DNA of 49,272 nt from Klebsormidium nitens. Lineage: Eukaryota; Streptophyta; Klebsormidiophyceae; Klebsormidiales; Klebsormidiaceae. Location of the stretch: positions 1-49,272 of the forward strand of contig DF237578.1 in the NCBI GenBank assembly GCA_000708835.1, in the 5' to 3' direction. The position numbers and the translations under genes were made by a program. The notes under the pieces are model-generated. The model did no database searches. It saw nothing but the letters and a program-made list of their open reading frames with translations, and was not told the origin of the DNA. This document shows positions 35,270-47,106 of the stretch, in pieces; the first letter of the stretch is position 1; the number at the start of each line of letters is the position of its first letter.

Positions 35270-38200
35270 ATGGATCCCAGAAAACAGGGTCATGCAGGTA
35301 AGCGCTTTCAGTGGTCAGGTGCTTTCCTGGCCTTTCTTGTGCAGCTCAAGAAAGGACTTGGAACATTCTGGAAGCTCCACATTGCCAAAGCTGGCTGCAG
35401 AAAGGAAGTGTCAACTGGTTGTGAAACTGCCCTTCCTTTTTGCCGTGAATGCTGCATAATTGCACGGGGCATTTGCGCACCAAAAGAAAATGTGACAAGA
35501 GAGAAACAGGATTGACATCACTCTGATCAGATCTTCCAAATGAGAACATTGAAGCATCGAAGGTTTCGGTTTGGATGTGACCCCTGCTAATGGAAAATGC
35601 TGGAGAGTGACCGACATGGCCCTTGTACGGCATTCAGTGGGTAAGAGCCAGTCCAAACGGCTTTGCTTGTAGCTCATACTGCTATTCTGACATGTGCTTA
35701 ACACATCTTTGCAGGCTCTGGCTCCAGGAGTTCCAAGCAATTACCAAGGGTGGTGTGTCAGCATTTCCAGAGGGGAACCTGCAAATATGGTGACACATGC
35801 TTCAAATCTCACACTCGTGATCCTGGTTCTACGTCACAGGCGGGAGCCTCCTTCTATCAAAGACAGGCCCAAAGCAGGGACTTCTTGGAAGTAGCTTTGA
35901 ACCAAGCAGATCCTTTCGTAGGCAGACCCGAGATGATGGAGAGGTTTGTGAGAGCCGCTGCCGAGAAGGAAGACGTAGCTCAGCTGCTTCTCTTGTTGGG
36001 AGACGATGCAAAGTACGGGCGCAAGCACATCAGAAGCATCGCACAATTTGCAGCGGAAAGCTCAGCCAGTGTCTCTGGCACAGGCCACTTCGAAAGGCTG
36101 ATCCTTCCTCTGCTCAAACTTCTCACCTCCCCGGGGTTCACCAACTCTCCGCTCACAGCCTGTAGCACCAAAGTCTATGCTACTCTCTCCGAGGTCGAGG
36201 GACTCCAGGGCTACCTCATAGACAGACTCAAGGAACTAGTTCTAGCCAGCGAGGGAAGAAGCAGCCCTAGCCAAGCACAGCAAGCAGAGCTCGAACCAGC
36301 GGTTGAAGCTGCTCAGACTGTTTCAGCATACTTTCTGCAGAGCTGCATGCTTTTCAGGGACAAGGTGCATCAAGACCGGATGCAGCAGCACGTGCGAGAT
36401 CTTGCGAACCTGGTGGACCAGTGCGTCACAGATCTGAGGCCGCCAGGACACCTTGTGGTAAGTGCAGCTACCATGTGTTTTAGGGGGAGATCTTTGAAGA
36501 GACATGGAATACAAAATTCAGTAGTCAACAAGTTCTTGTCTGGAAAGGAGGGCCATCCCTCTTTTGGCAGAATCTAAACCCTAAATTTGCAACATTCTCG
36601 AGATCTTGACTGTGTGCTCAATCAGATATGCACTTACAGCAATCTGTTCAGATCCGCTTAGTCGTCCATGAGCATAAGCTATTTGAGATGTTAAGAGACA
36701 ATGATAGTCAGAAATTGAATAAGATGAAACGGGTCTTGCAATGTGAAGTAGTGACCACCTGAATTGTTTCTCTGTCCTTGACCACCACCTTTCTGTTGCG
36801 GAAAATGCTGTCTGCTTCCAAATCTCCGTACAATTCCATGTTCAGATCAGTCCTATTTTCGACCGAGAAGCTTGACATCTGTGCAGTCACTCGTTTCGAG
36901 ATGGTCACCTTATTAGAAACGATTCTTTCCAGATTTACAAAGCTGATGTTCGTCCGATTCTGACCTCGGACGTACAGTAATTGCCAAAGCTTGCTCGGAA
37001 ACCCCACGGGGTCAAAGAAGTTGTCGTCTTCTGCACTGTCGTCAAGCCAGAGCATGAAAGCCTAAGACGCTTTTCTACTGACCAAACCTTGTTAAAAAAG
37101 ATCCAAAAGCCCTAACTCAAAGCTGCTGGCTATCGTGCAGCGCCGCTTACAAGGCCCGCTGGAAATCCTGCTGCGTATGGTGGGCCTGGCCGACGAAGCC
37201 GAAGCGAGGTTCTCAAAGCAACAACAGCAGCTCGCGCAGAAGTCAGCGGCTCCCTCCACCGTCACGCATGTAAAGGTATCTCTCTCCGGCTTCAACTCCT
37301 TCCGCAAAGAAGCTTCGTTCGGACAACCAAAGGTTCTTACGTTCTTCACATCTTTGCTTCAAGTTGATGTCCCCACTGCATGATGGCCCTACCTTCTGAT
37401 CAACCCTGCGTTACCGATTTGAAAGCTCTAACTCAAAGCTGCTTGTTCTCTCGCAGCGCCGGTCACAAGGCCCGCTGGAGGTTCTGCTGCGTCTGCTGGG
37501 ACTGGCCAACGAAGCCGACGCGAGTTTCTCGAAGCAGCAACAAAACCAAGCCGGACCTTCATCAACTCCTATCGCCGCCTTGCCCGACCTCGGCGTACCA
37601 GAAGACGGTCCCGGGCACCTAAGCGAAACCGGAGAGCCTCGACACGATAACGACTTCGAAGATTTTCGCGCCATCCTCGTTGCCCCCACCCCCGCCGAGG
37701 TCCTCTCCAACCGGGATCCCTTTCTGCCGGCCAACGTGCGCCCGGGGCTGCCGGGCAGCCAGCACCATTTGCCTCGGGGGACTGTCGACCGGCACCTCGA
37801 CGTGCACTTCCGCCTGCTTAGGCAGGATCTGATGGGGCCCCTTCACGACAAGGTGCAAACCGTCCTGGAAAGGGGGGTCCGTCGGCAGTGGGCCGGGGGG
37901 GGGGAGGCAGACCGATGGGGCGGGGGTGAACCAGGTGGATGTGATTCATTACGACGATGTGAGAGTGGAGTCGGTGAAAGGCAACGCGCACGGCGCCTGT
38001 TTCGTGCTGAGCTTCAAGGAGCTTTCGGGGGTCGGAAAGGGGAAACAACGCCGGTTGGAGTTTTGGGAGAACAGCTCGCGGCTCGAGTTCGGGTCGCTGG
38101 TGTGCATCTTGCGCGCCGGCGTCGGCGCCGGAAACGCCCTCGGTCTAGTTTTCGCGACCGTCACGGAGAGGGACCCGAAGCAGCTGGCGGAGAGTCGGCC

Positions 38201-41200
38201 GTGCATCGGCGTCCGTTTGTGCAACAGCCGGGATGAGCACTCTGCCGGCGAGTTCATCGCAGCGCTTCAGTCCAGAAACCAAACGGGGGGCGGGCAAGCG
38301 GACTCGGGGGCCATTTTAGTAGAGGCTTCCGGGAGCTTCTTCTCATACGAACCCACCCTGAAGGCTCTCCAGAGACTGACGGAGGGCAATTTCCCCTTCT
38401 CGCGCTACATATGCCGGCAGCCCAACGATGGCGAAGTTAATGTAAGCGCTCCTGCTTATCTGACGGGGACGACGTCTTATGACCTCAGCTTCTTGGCGGG
38501 GGGTTCGACCGGTGTAACGGAGCAGTCCCGTCGAGAACTAGAAAACGTCCCGGTTGGAAGGCAGGGCGGTTTTCCAACCGGGTTGCTGGTGAAGACGACG
38601 TCCCTGGACGAGCCCCAGGCGCGCGCGCTCGCGGCCGCTCTTACCGAGGAGCTGGTTCTGATCCAAGGGCCTCCTGGCACGGGAAAGGTGAGGGGATACA
38701 TCTCGCTCTTGTGTCAGCAGCTTAGGATTGAAGCATTTGCTGGAGATTTTGTGAAGGTGCTCTCGGCAGATTCACTGTCCCGTTGGATCAATTCTTCATA
38801 CGTGCTTCGCTTCCTGTAAAGCGCCATGGGAATCAGGCAAATGCGTCTTCATGCTCGAAAAAGGAAACCCGCATCTCGTTTTCTCGGCCGACACGTTTGC
38901 CTGGACCTCCAGTCTGTCCCATGTCACTTGACACACATTGTCAGAGCGTCAGCAAGCTTGTGGTTAATTTGTTTAAGAGATTTCTTCCAATTTCGTCAAC
39001 GAATTTGTCAGTAGAATCTTTCAAAATTCATACGAATCTGTCGTCAACGAGTCTTGGTGACCTGTGTTTCGGAGTTTGTTTGGTTCTATCACGCCTTCCT
39101 TGCAGATTGCGACCTGGAAAGGCGTCCGTCCGCTTTTCTTGACCTTTCAAGAAGTTTGAACAGGCTGATGTGCTTTGCGATGCTGACGTCAAGACACCTC
39201 CGCATTTTCCGCAGACTTTTCTGGGCATCAAGATCGTGCAAGCGCTCCTCCGCAACAGCGGCTCCGCGCCCCGCGGCCGCGTCGCACCCCTCGCTGGCAC
39301 CAAGCCGGCCTTAGGACCCATTCTCTGCGTCTGCTACACAAACCACGCGCTCGACCAATTCCTGGAAGGTCTGCTAAAAGCGGGGGTCCAAAAGCTGGTC
39401 CGCGTGGGGGGGCGCAGCAAATGCGAGGCCCTGGCCCCCTTCAACCTTCACGAGCTCCGGCGGAATGCGGGTTCCAAGGCCCGGGAGCAGAGTCGGAAAG
39501 AGGCCGAGTGCTTGGGGCAGATTAGAAGGTACGAGGAGTCGTTCGCGCAGACGTCCGCACTGTCCGCGCGCGCGTTCCTGCACTGGTCCGACGTTTCGGA
39601 CCTGATCGAGATGGAGGCCCCCGGGCTGTACACGTCGCTGAGCCGAGGAGCGGCCGATGAGGATTCGGAGGGGTTTATCACGGAGGGGCACTTTTGGGAC
39701 CGGTGGCTCGTCAACCCGGGGCAGAAACGAGCGGCAGTCAGGGCCCCCCGGAAAGAACCCGACCTGGTCAAGCCAAACCCGTTTGCCATTCTGGGGGGGT
39801 TGGGCGAGTGCGGGCTTTTGAAGGGGGAGGAAAATGTCCACGTCGAGGGCGCGGCAGACGCCGCAGAGGTGGGAGAAAAGATGCAGGCAATGCGTTTGAA
39901 AGGCGTCTCGGGAGTGGGAGAACACGGGAGCGGAGGATCAACGGGGCCGCGTGCAAAGGGGGATCCCTCTAAAAAGCGAGTCAAAAAGCCCCTATCCAAC
40001 CGGCCGGTGGAAGTTCTTCTACGCGAAAGGGACGCGTGGAGCCTAAGTATGAGGGAACGAAGGAAGTTGCACGATCGTTGGCAGCAGGAGCGATTGAGAG
40101 TCGGGCGTGAGCAGCTTCTCGCGGGAATTAGGCGCTACGAGGAGTGAGTGTCCGCTTCTTAAGCGTGGTCAAATGGTGGATTATTATAACCTGAGTGGTT
40201 TTTGGGAGTCTGAGTTAGGCTCTTCCTTTGCACTTTGTTCTAAGTTGAGCCCGCCGTTCTTGATGTAAATACAAAGCCATACCCGGAGTGATTTCAGTGG
40301 TTTGTGACGCGAGTCTTCCGTGACTATTCCCAGCAGAAATGAGAAAGTCGAATGGCCGTTGCTGTTAGCGGGGTCAAAGGCAATGAATCAGCATTTTGTA
40401 ATGCTCTGAAAGGTCTGTGAAGCAAAAAATAAGTCTCAAGAGACATATTTCCTTTCTTGCATGTTTGTCGCTATCTGGGGTGCCTCATTTGGACTGCATG
40501 ATCTTTGAGCAGTCCCTTCTTGACTCCTTCAAACATCACGAACGCAATTTTTTGTCAGAACCTTTGGTCTTTACATTTCCCTTCGGAGAGGCTTTCGGTA
40601 AGACATCAGATTCGGGACTCAACCCACTACCTAGCACGTTTGCCAAAGATTGTTTCTCTCTTTGCCTTGCGCTGATCACCAGATTCCGCTCTCCAGGCTA
40701 CGGCACGAGCTGCGCCAGACCTGGGATCTGACCGACTTGCGCATCCTGCAAGGGGCGCGGATCGTGGGGATGACGACCACGGGCGTCGCCAAGCAGCAGC
40801 AGCTGATCCAGGCGCTCGGGCCCAGGGTCATCGTGGTCGAGGAGGCCGCCGAAGTGCTGGAGGCGCACGTGCTGACGTCACTGTCATCGAGGACGGAGCA
40901 CGTTATCCTGATCGGTAAAGAGCCGCCCAGCACGATCTCGCAAGTTTGTGGAGATTCTGCAAGCCTGTATTAGGATCGCAGGAGTAGGCCTTAAATTGAT
41001 GGCCAGGCGACCCAGGAGGAATGATTTGCGTTGGATTTTCTGGAATCAGGCTTGGCTTCTGCCGCGGCTTCTGAGTTGCATCTTCGACTGTAAAAGTACA
41101 CGTAGTTTTCACCGTCTTATGGTACAGCCGTAATGCCGGAAAGAGGGAAAGATTAAGATACTCGAAAGTAAAGCGCTTGATGAAAAATGTCGCGGGGAAC

Positions 41201-44200
41201 CCCTTCCGGATCTATCCCACAAGGCCAGTAACTTGTCCGCAGAACCTTTGCATGATCGAGTGTTGCAGCGATGAAGATTCCGAAAGGGAAGCTTACGTCC
41301 TTCACTTTAGAATTCTCAGAGCAGAAAACCAGCGAAGGGCCAGACTGATCGAGTGTTCTCCAAATTGGCAAACTGAATAAAGAAGGAAATAGACAGCAAA
41401 ACAGCTTAATCTTCTCGTTTCACTCTCCTTTCAGGCGACCAGGAGCAGCTGCGGCCAAAGACGGAGGTCTACGAGCTGTCCGTCGCGTCGCGCCGCGGCT
41501 ACAACCTGGACGTCTCGCTCTTCGAGCGCCTGATTGCTGACGTCAACTTCCCGGTCTACACGCTGACGACGCAACGTCGCATGGCTCCCGCAATCTCCAA
41601 CCTGGTCCGGCAAACGGTTTACCCGACCTTGAAAGATGCACCGAACGTAATGCGGTACGGACCGGTCCCCGGGATGTTCCACAACCTGTTCTTCTGGGAC
41701 CATGACCACGCGGAGAGGAGCCGAGACGCGGAGTCCATATCGTTCGCCAACCGAGCTGAAGCGGAGATGGTGGTGGGGCTTGTGGCGTATCTCCTCCGCC
41801 AGGTGAGTTGAGATTATCCCAGGTTTAACAGGCTGGCTTGATAACTGGTTGTACGGTAATCAGTTTTGATTCGGCTTCAGATCTGTTTTGAAGCTGCTTC
41901 GAAGCCTGCTTTAGACGTCGCTCGAAACGGTGTGACACCGTCTTAGATTCTGTTCTGGTGAAAGGGATGGAGACACCGCTTCATTACTACTCGGAGCCCA
42001 GTCTGAAAGCTGCTTCATGCAAGTGCGTCTTCTGAACTTTCACTTTATTCAAAGCGCTTTCAGAATGCGACAGTGCTAAACGTTTTGTATTTAAGAGATG
42101 CGAACCGTCCAGACGGGTGAGGTATCGTCGTCCGGCCAAGTGATCGCTTCTGCTATTCGTCTTCTGCGTGATCTAATCCTTCTGGTGCGAGTTGATTCAA
42201 GTTTACCTATGGTTCGCGACAAGGACTGTGCAGAGTACTCACTCAGTTGTTCAAAGTCGGAGTCAACGTTCGTGCTCTCTGTTAGTCCGTTGCTTGCTTA
42301 CTCATCATCAACTCAGGAAGGAGTCGGGAATGGCGAATACATCGCCACTCGTAAATCAGTGACACTAGAACGAAGATGCCGCTTTTACAACCGCCGGGCC
42401 AAACCAGCACATGAAAGTCCTCCTTTTCCCAGGGTAAGGCGGTCGGCGAGATCACGGTCCTGACGCCCTACCTCGGCCAGCTGCGCCTGCTACGCGAACT
42501 CCTGTCGAAGCAGGTGGTGGTTCAAACCGAGGAGCGGGACGCCGAAGCGCTGCAGAAAGCTGAGGAAGCAGCGGAGGCAAGGGCAGGCGCAGAGGGGGAA
42601 GGCAAAGCGCCGCCAGAGGAGCCTGTGTGGGGCGCCGTGGTAAAGAGGACGACCGCGAAGGAGAGCGTCCGCCTGGCGACTGTCGACAAGTGAGGTCTCA
42701 CACCTAGTTGCTTGAGGGGTCCGTTACGCAAAAGTACACGTGTGCGTAGGGTGACTTTTCATGAATCTCCGGGAGCGGCTTGATTTCAAGGAAGAATATT
42801 GGGCATATTCTGGATCTGGACACTGTAAGGCGAACGGGTCTTAATAAATGGGGCTTTCTAGGGTTTGAAAGAGCTTGTATCTGCAATTTCTGAGCGCCTC
42901 AAACTCAAGTTTTCGATCTGACAATCCCCTGGAACGCGAAAAAGTCTTTACGACTGCGTCCACTTTTTGTCTTCCCGTACAGCGGACGGCGCTTTGCTGG
43001 TGCTAATCCTACTCGGAGTGCTGGAGTCTGTACTAAACTTGTCTTTGATTTGAAATTCTAGCTTTCAGGTTTCCACTTCGTATACTTTGTAAGCAAGTTC
43101 GTTGCCGTCGATCCAGAGATTTAGTAATGACACTCAGACGTTGCTGTTGTGCTCAGCCTGGCGGGTATGCAGATGTTTGGAGACGGTGATCGTCTACATT
43201 GTACCAAGTAACCAGAAGGAACTCCAACTTGGATGCAAGGGGTTCATTCTGACTGCTGAAGAGACCGACGCCTGTTCCGGCTCCACGAGCCAACAAGATC
43301 GTACCCTTCGAAGTACTCTCTTGTGTCGAATCACTCAGGTTTGAGCACTCGGACTTTACAAAGTTTCTGGATCATCAGCCGTGAGATCGTTCGCAGACCA
43401 CATTCGTCAGGCGTTACGACTCCTGATGCAGCTTCCAGGGCGAAGAAAGCGACGTCGTAATCATCTCCCTAGTCCGGAACAACGAGAGAGGCTCCGTGGG
43501 GTTCGTCAAGGAGAAGAACCGCGCCAACGTGCTCCTGTCGCGCGCAAAGAAGGGGATGTACCTCGTCGGAAACGCGGCGACCCTCGGCGCAAACCCGTCG
43601 GCCAAAATGTGGCCCCAGGTCCTCAGGTAGGGGTGTCCGGCGAGGATTTGGAGATGATCGTCTATTAAAGCACCCAGCCTGAATTATTGTCCGTGTTGAC
43701 TCGAAAAGGCGTGTCTGCTCAGAAGGCAAAGGTGTCTGCTGACGGCTGGTTGCTGACGTCAGCACTACGAAACTGTCTGTCTCTGCGTTGACCGCATGGT
43801 GTGTATGCTTTTTGACCGTCGATTGAACCAACTGGCGGCTGAATCTTGTCATACCACTGGTACTGCTCGAAGTTTGTTCTGTTGGGCGGCTCGAAGAAGC
43901 AGGTCACCAGAGTGAGAATGGAAGCATGTTATTGACTGAGCCAGACGTAATTCGATACAACCACAAAACAATACGTTAAAACTGACGAAATTGCTTCGTC
44001 ACTCCCTGAGATCCACCCAGTATTTAAAACACTCTTTAGAACGATAGATGAGCCTTGGAAATCGGCATCCATCTTGCTGGACAAGAGCATGATAAATACC
44101 GCATTCTAGTTTTTGGTCCGGTATCCTGTTTTGATTCTTGACAGCGGCCAAAGCTGCGCCGAGGATCGAATGCATTCCCTTCTGGTCTGATTGAACGTTT

Positions 44201-47106
44201 CATTTCAAACCCCTCTCTCTCAGGTTGATAGCGGACGGCGATGGAGTGGGGCCAGCGTTACCGGTCGTCTGCCAGAACCACCCCGAGACGAAGACGCTGA
44301 TTAAAGAAGCCAAAGACTTTCAGGAGCTGGTGGGCGACGGGGGCTGCTCGCTCAAGTGCGAGTTCCGGCTGCCGTGCGGCCACGACTGCCCGAGAAGGTA
44401 TGGTCACTTCATCTGCCATGTACAAAGTATAGACTCGCCCAGGATCCGGGCCAAAGCGTAACAGAATAGAAAGAGCCGTGAAAATCCATTTTACTAGTGG
44501 ATCACATTTTGCCCCGAGGTGCGGGTGCTCGGGTAGCAAGGTGTCAAATTCGCCTAACCAGAAAGGAAATGATGCAAGAGGAATTTTCAGTGCCTTTGCG
44601 GACGATACATTCTCTTTGCTTTCGTACCGGATTGGTCCCACAGTTGTGCTTCGTCTGACACCTTGGAAAACGGCGCAAATCAGGGAAAGCTGCATTGTTA
44701 AGCTACCATAGTGGTTTTGAATGGACCAAAGGCTGATAGACAGTGGCTCTCTTAGCATCCCTGTTTCGCATCGAAGCTCAATAGCGAAGTAGCTCAAATG
44801 CTTGTTTGAACTCCGCAAACTGGAGACGCTGGCGTGAGCACGAATGCGCTTCATGTGCATGATCGTCAAAGTGTGCAGGCTTTCTGTATGCCTATTATTT
44901 CAAGCCGCCGCACCCCAAAAGTGAGAGCGCTGACCTTACTTTTCTTTTCAGGTGCCACGTGGACGACCCTCAGCACGTGTCCGTCCACTGCCCGAAGCCC
45001 TGCCTCCGGCTCCGCCAGGTCACGGAGTGCCCTCATCAGCACCCGTGCCCTCGCCTCTGCGGCGACGAGTGCGGCCTCTGCCACGTGTCGCTCCCAGAAG
45101 TCCCGCTTCCCTGTGGACACGTGGCTAGGGGCGTGAGGTGCGCGGTTGCCCAAACCCCAGAAGCCATTGACTGCCGCGAACTCGTCGCCGGAGCCAAAGT
45201 AGGTCATTGTGGCCACGATCTTCCCCCGATCGCCTGCGCAGAAGTTCAGAAGCTGAAAACGGACCCCTCTCTGTGCCCGGCAATTTGCGGCGCGTCGCTT
45301 GAGTGCGGCCACGAGTGCGGGGAGCCCTGCGGCAGGTGTTTGAACCGGACGCTCAGAAACCCCCAAACCCCGCGCGACGCTGACGCGCCGCTTCCCCAAA
45401 GGTCCAACCACGGGACGTGCAAGAAACCCTGCGGGCGCACGTTCGCCTGCGGACATTTTTGCAAGCGCCTCTGCCACGCCGGGACAGAGTGCGGGCCCTG
45501 CCCCGAGACGTGCATTGTCAAGTGCGCGCACAGCGCTTGTGGGCAAAAGTGCGCCACGCCCTGCGCGCCCTGTGCGGAGACCTGCCAGTGGGCGTGTTCA
45601 CACCGCGGGGCATGCACCGCCCCCTGCGGGGCGCCGTGCGACCGCCTACCCTGCGACGCGCGGTGTGAAAGGGCGCTCGACTGCGGGCATCGGTGCCCCG
45701 GGCTGTGCGGGGAGGACTGCCCGGAGGGGCGGGTCGCCTGCCGGGATTGCTCGGTGAAAAATGACCACGTGGTCGACCTCGTCATGATGACGTCGCTGGG
45801 GGAGCACGACCCGGAGGAGGAGCCCCTCATCACGCTCTCGTGCGGACATCCTTACACCGTGTCCACCTTGGACGGGCACCTGGGATTGGAGACGGTCTAC
45901 GAGCGGAGTTCCGCAGGCGGAGCGGAAGCGGAACGCGGGGAGTGGCTTGGCGTGAAACCGCTGAGCGACATGTTTCAGAACGTGAAGGGCTGCCCTGACT
46001 GCCGGGCGCCGATCAGCGGCGTCAAGCGATACGGCCGCATCTCGAAGAAGGCGCTGGTCGACCAAGCGCAGCGGCAGTTCATCCAGAACTCGCAGCGCCA
46101 GCTGGCCAACGTCTTCGACAGAGTCGGCACAGTGCGCGAGGAGGTGAATGGGGTCGTGGCCCGCGGCGAGGCGCCGGCGCCTGCAACGTCGCAGGTTCTG
46201 TCTGCGCGTCTGGACCGGCTGTTTGCGGACTTCGAAACGATCGCGCGAGAGTGCGCGAGGCCCCCCACGGTCAAAGTGTACGAGGCGACCCTGGCGAGCA
46301 TCAAGCGCGCGGCTATGCACGAGGCGGAAGGGGGGAATGAAGAAGGGCTGCTCTTGGCACGGGCGAAAGGGCTGGCCGTCCCACCTCCTGACGTCAGCGC
46401 CAGCTGCGAAGCCCTGATTGGCCTAGGCGAGATCGCCGAGCTTGCGATGCGCTTAGCCGCGCACGCGGTTGTCCACCGGCCGACTGCGGGTCCTGGTCGG
46501 GGCAAGATGGGCGACCCGAAAGACGATGCAGATCAGCGCTACAAGTCGGCCTTTCAGAGCGCCGCCAGTTACTTCTCGGGAGCGGCGCGCCTCGCGCGCG
46601 GCAGGAAGAACCATTGGACCGAGGCACGCACGGACCTGGCGTCCGCGAGGCTGCTCGTGGCGTGGGTCAGGTGCACCGGGGCGATCGTCGGGGCGGGAAG
46701 GAAGCCCGCGACGGACTTGGAGGGCCAGCTGGCAGCGCTGGCGGAGGCCCGGGAGCTCAGCGCGCGCGTCGCGGTCCACGAGATGCGGTCCGTCTCCGAG
46801 AACGCGGCTTTGGGCGGCGCCGCGCGCGAGCTTCTTGATGAGACGATTCCGAAGTTGGTAGAGGCGGCAAGAGAGGGCTGGCGGGCGGAAGTTACGCTCG
46901 AAGAGAAGCGGGCGGTGATGGAAGCGATGGGGTTCAGGGCGAGGCACTGGTACGTTTGCCCCAACGGGCACCCGTATGCCATCGGAGAGTGTGGCGGGGC
47001 CATGCAAGAGTCGGTTTGCTACGAGTGCGGCGCCCGGGTAGGAGGCCGAAATCATCAGCTTACAGCAGGCAATCAAGCCTGGCATGAAACGGCGGGGGTA
47101 GCTTGA
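35270..47106 (+). CDS. ZNFX1: ZNFX1-type SF1 helicase with CCCH, NF-X1 and RZ zinc fingers, eleven exons; one frame break
   Basis: Exons are 35270-35297, 35715-36457, 37141-37275, 37457-38687, 39215-40143, 40697-40914, 41435-41802, 42433-42689, 43432-43626, 44224-44397 and 44952-47106. The total is about 2143 residues if one surplus base in exon 4 is discounted. The start ATG follows an in-frame TGA. Residues 24-42 form a CCCH finger (C-x7-C-x5-C-x3-H). Next come an alpha-helical, possibly ARM-like region (about 50-300) and a UPF1-like helicase: Walker A GPPGTGK (706-712), VCYTNHALDQFL, EEAAE (near 1070), GDQEQLRP, RRMAP, NFQGEESD and LLSRAKKGMYLVGN. A Cys/His-rich NF-X1 array fills exons 10-11. 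The C-terminus (WYVCPNGHPYAIGECGGAMQ..CYECG) is an RZ-type finger as in ZNFX1 and RNF213. Animal ZNFX1 binds RNA in antiviral and small-RNA pathways; a role here is inferred. The frame break is at the ten-G run 37895-37904. Confidence 0.93.
37110..37545 (+). repeat. Tandem duplicated exon in the ZNFX1-like gene, both copies coding
   Basis: Exon 3 (37141-37275) and the first 90 bases of exon 4 (from 37457) are near copies. They read RRLQGPLEILLRMVGLADEA and RRSQGPLEVLLRLLGLANEA, each followed by a Gln-rich FSKQQQ stretch. The similarity extends upstream into the introns: CTAACTCAAAGCTGCT precedes both acceptors (near 37112 and 37427). The duplicated unit is therefore about 315 bp and spans an intron/exon junction. 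Both copies keep phase 0 and lack stops. Confidence 0.88.

Noticed and set aside
35750-35760. GTG start for the ZNFX1-like protein directly before the CCCH finger
   Set aside because: A GT-AG intron 35298-35714 links this frame in phase to an ATG at 35270 that follows an in-frame stop.
37853-37910. 58-bp intron explaining the ZNFX1-like frame break
   Set aside because: It would restore frame, but it is far shorter than other introns here and would delete residues that seem to align with homologues. The ten-G run is a simpler cause. Kept only as an alternative.
44866-46505. Minus-strand open frames opposite the NF-X1 zinc-finger exon
   Set aside because: The plus strand encodes regularly spaced Cys/His fingers and the RZ finger. 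The minus frames are compositional by-products.
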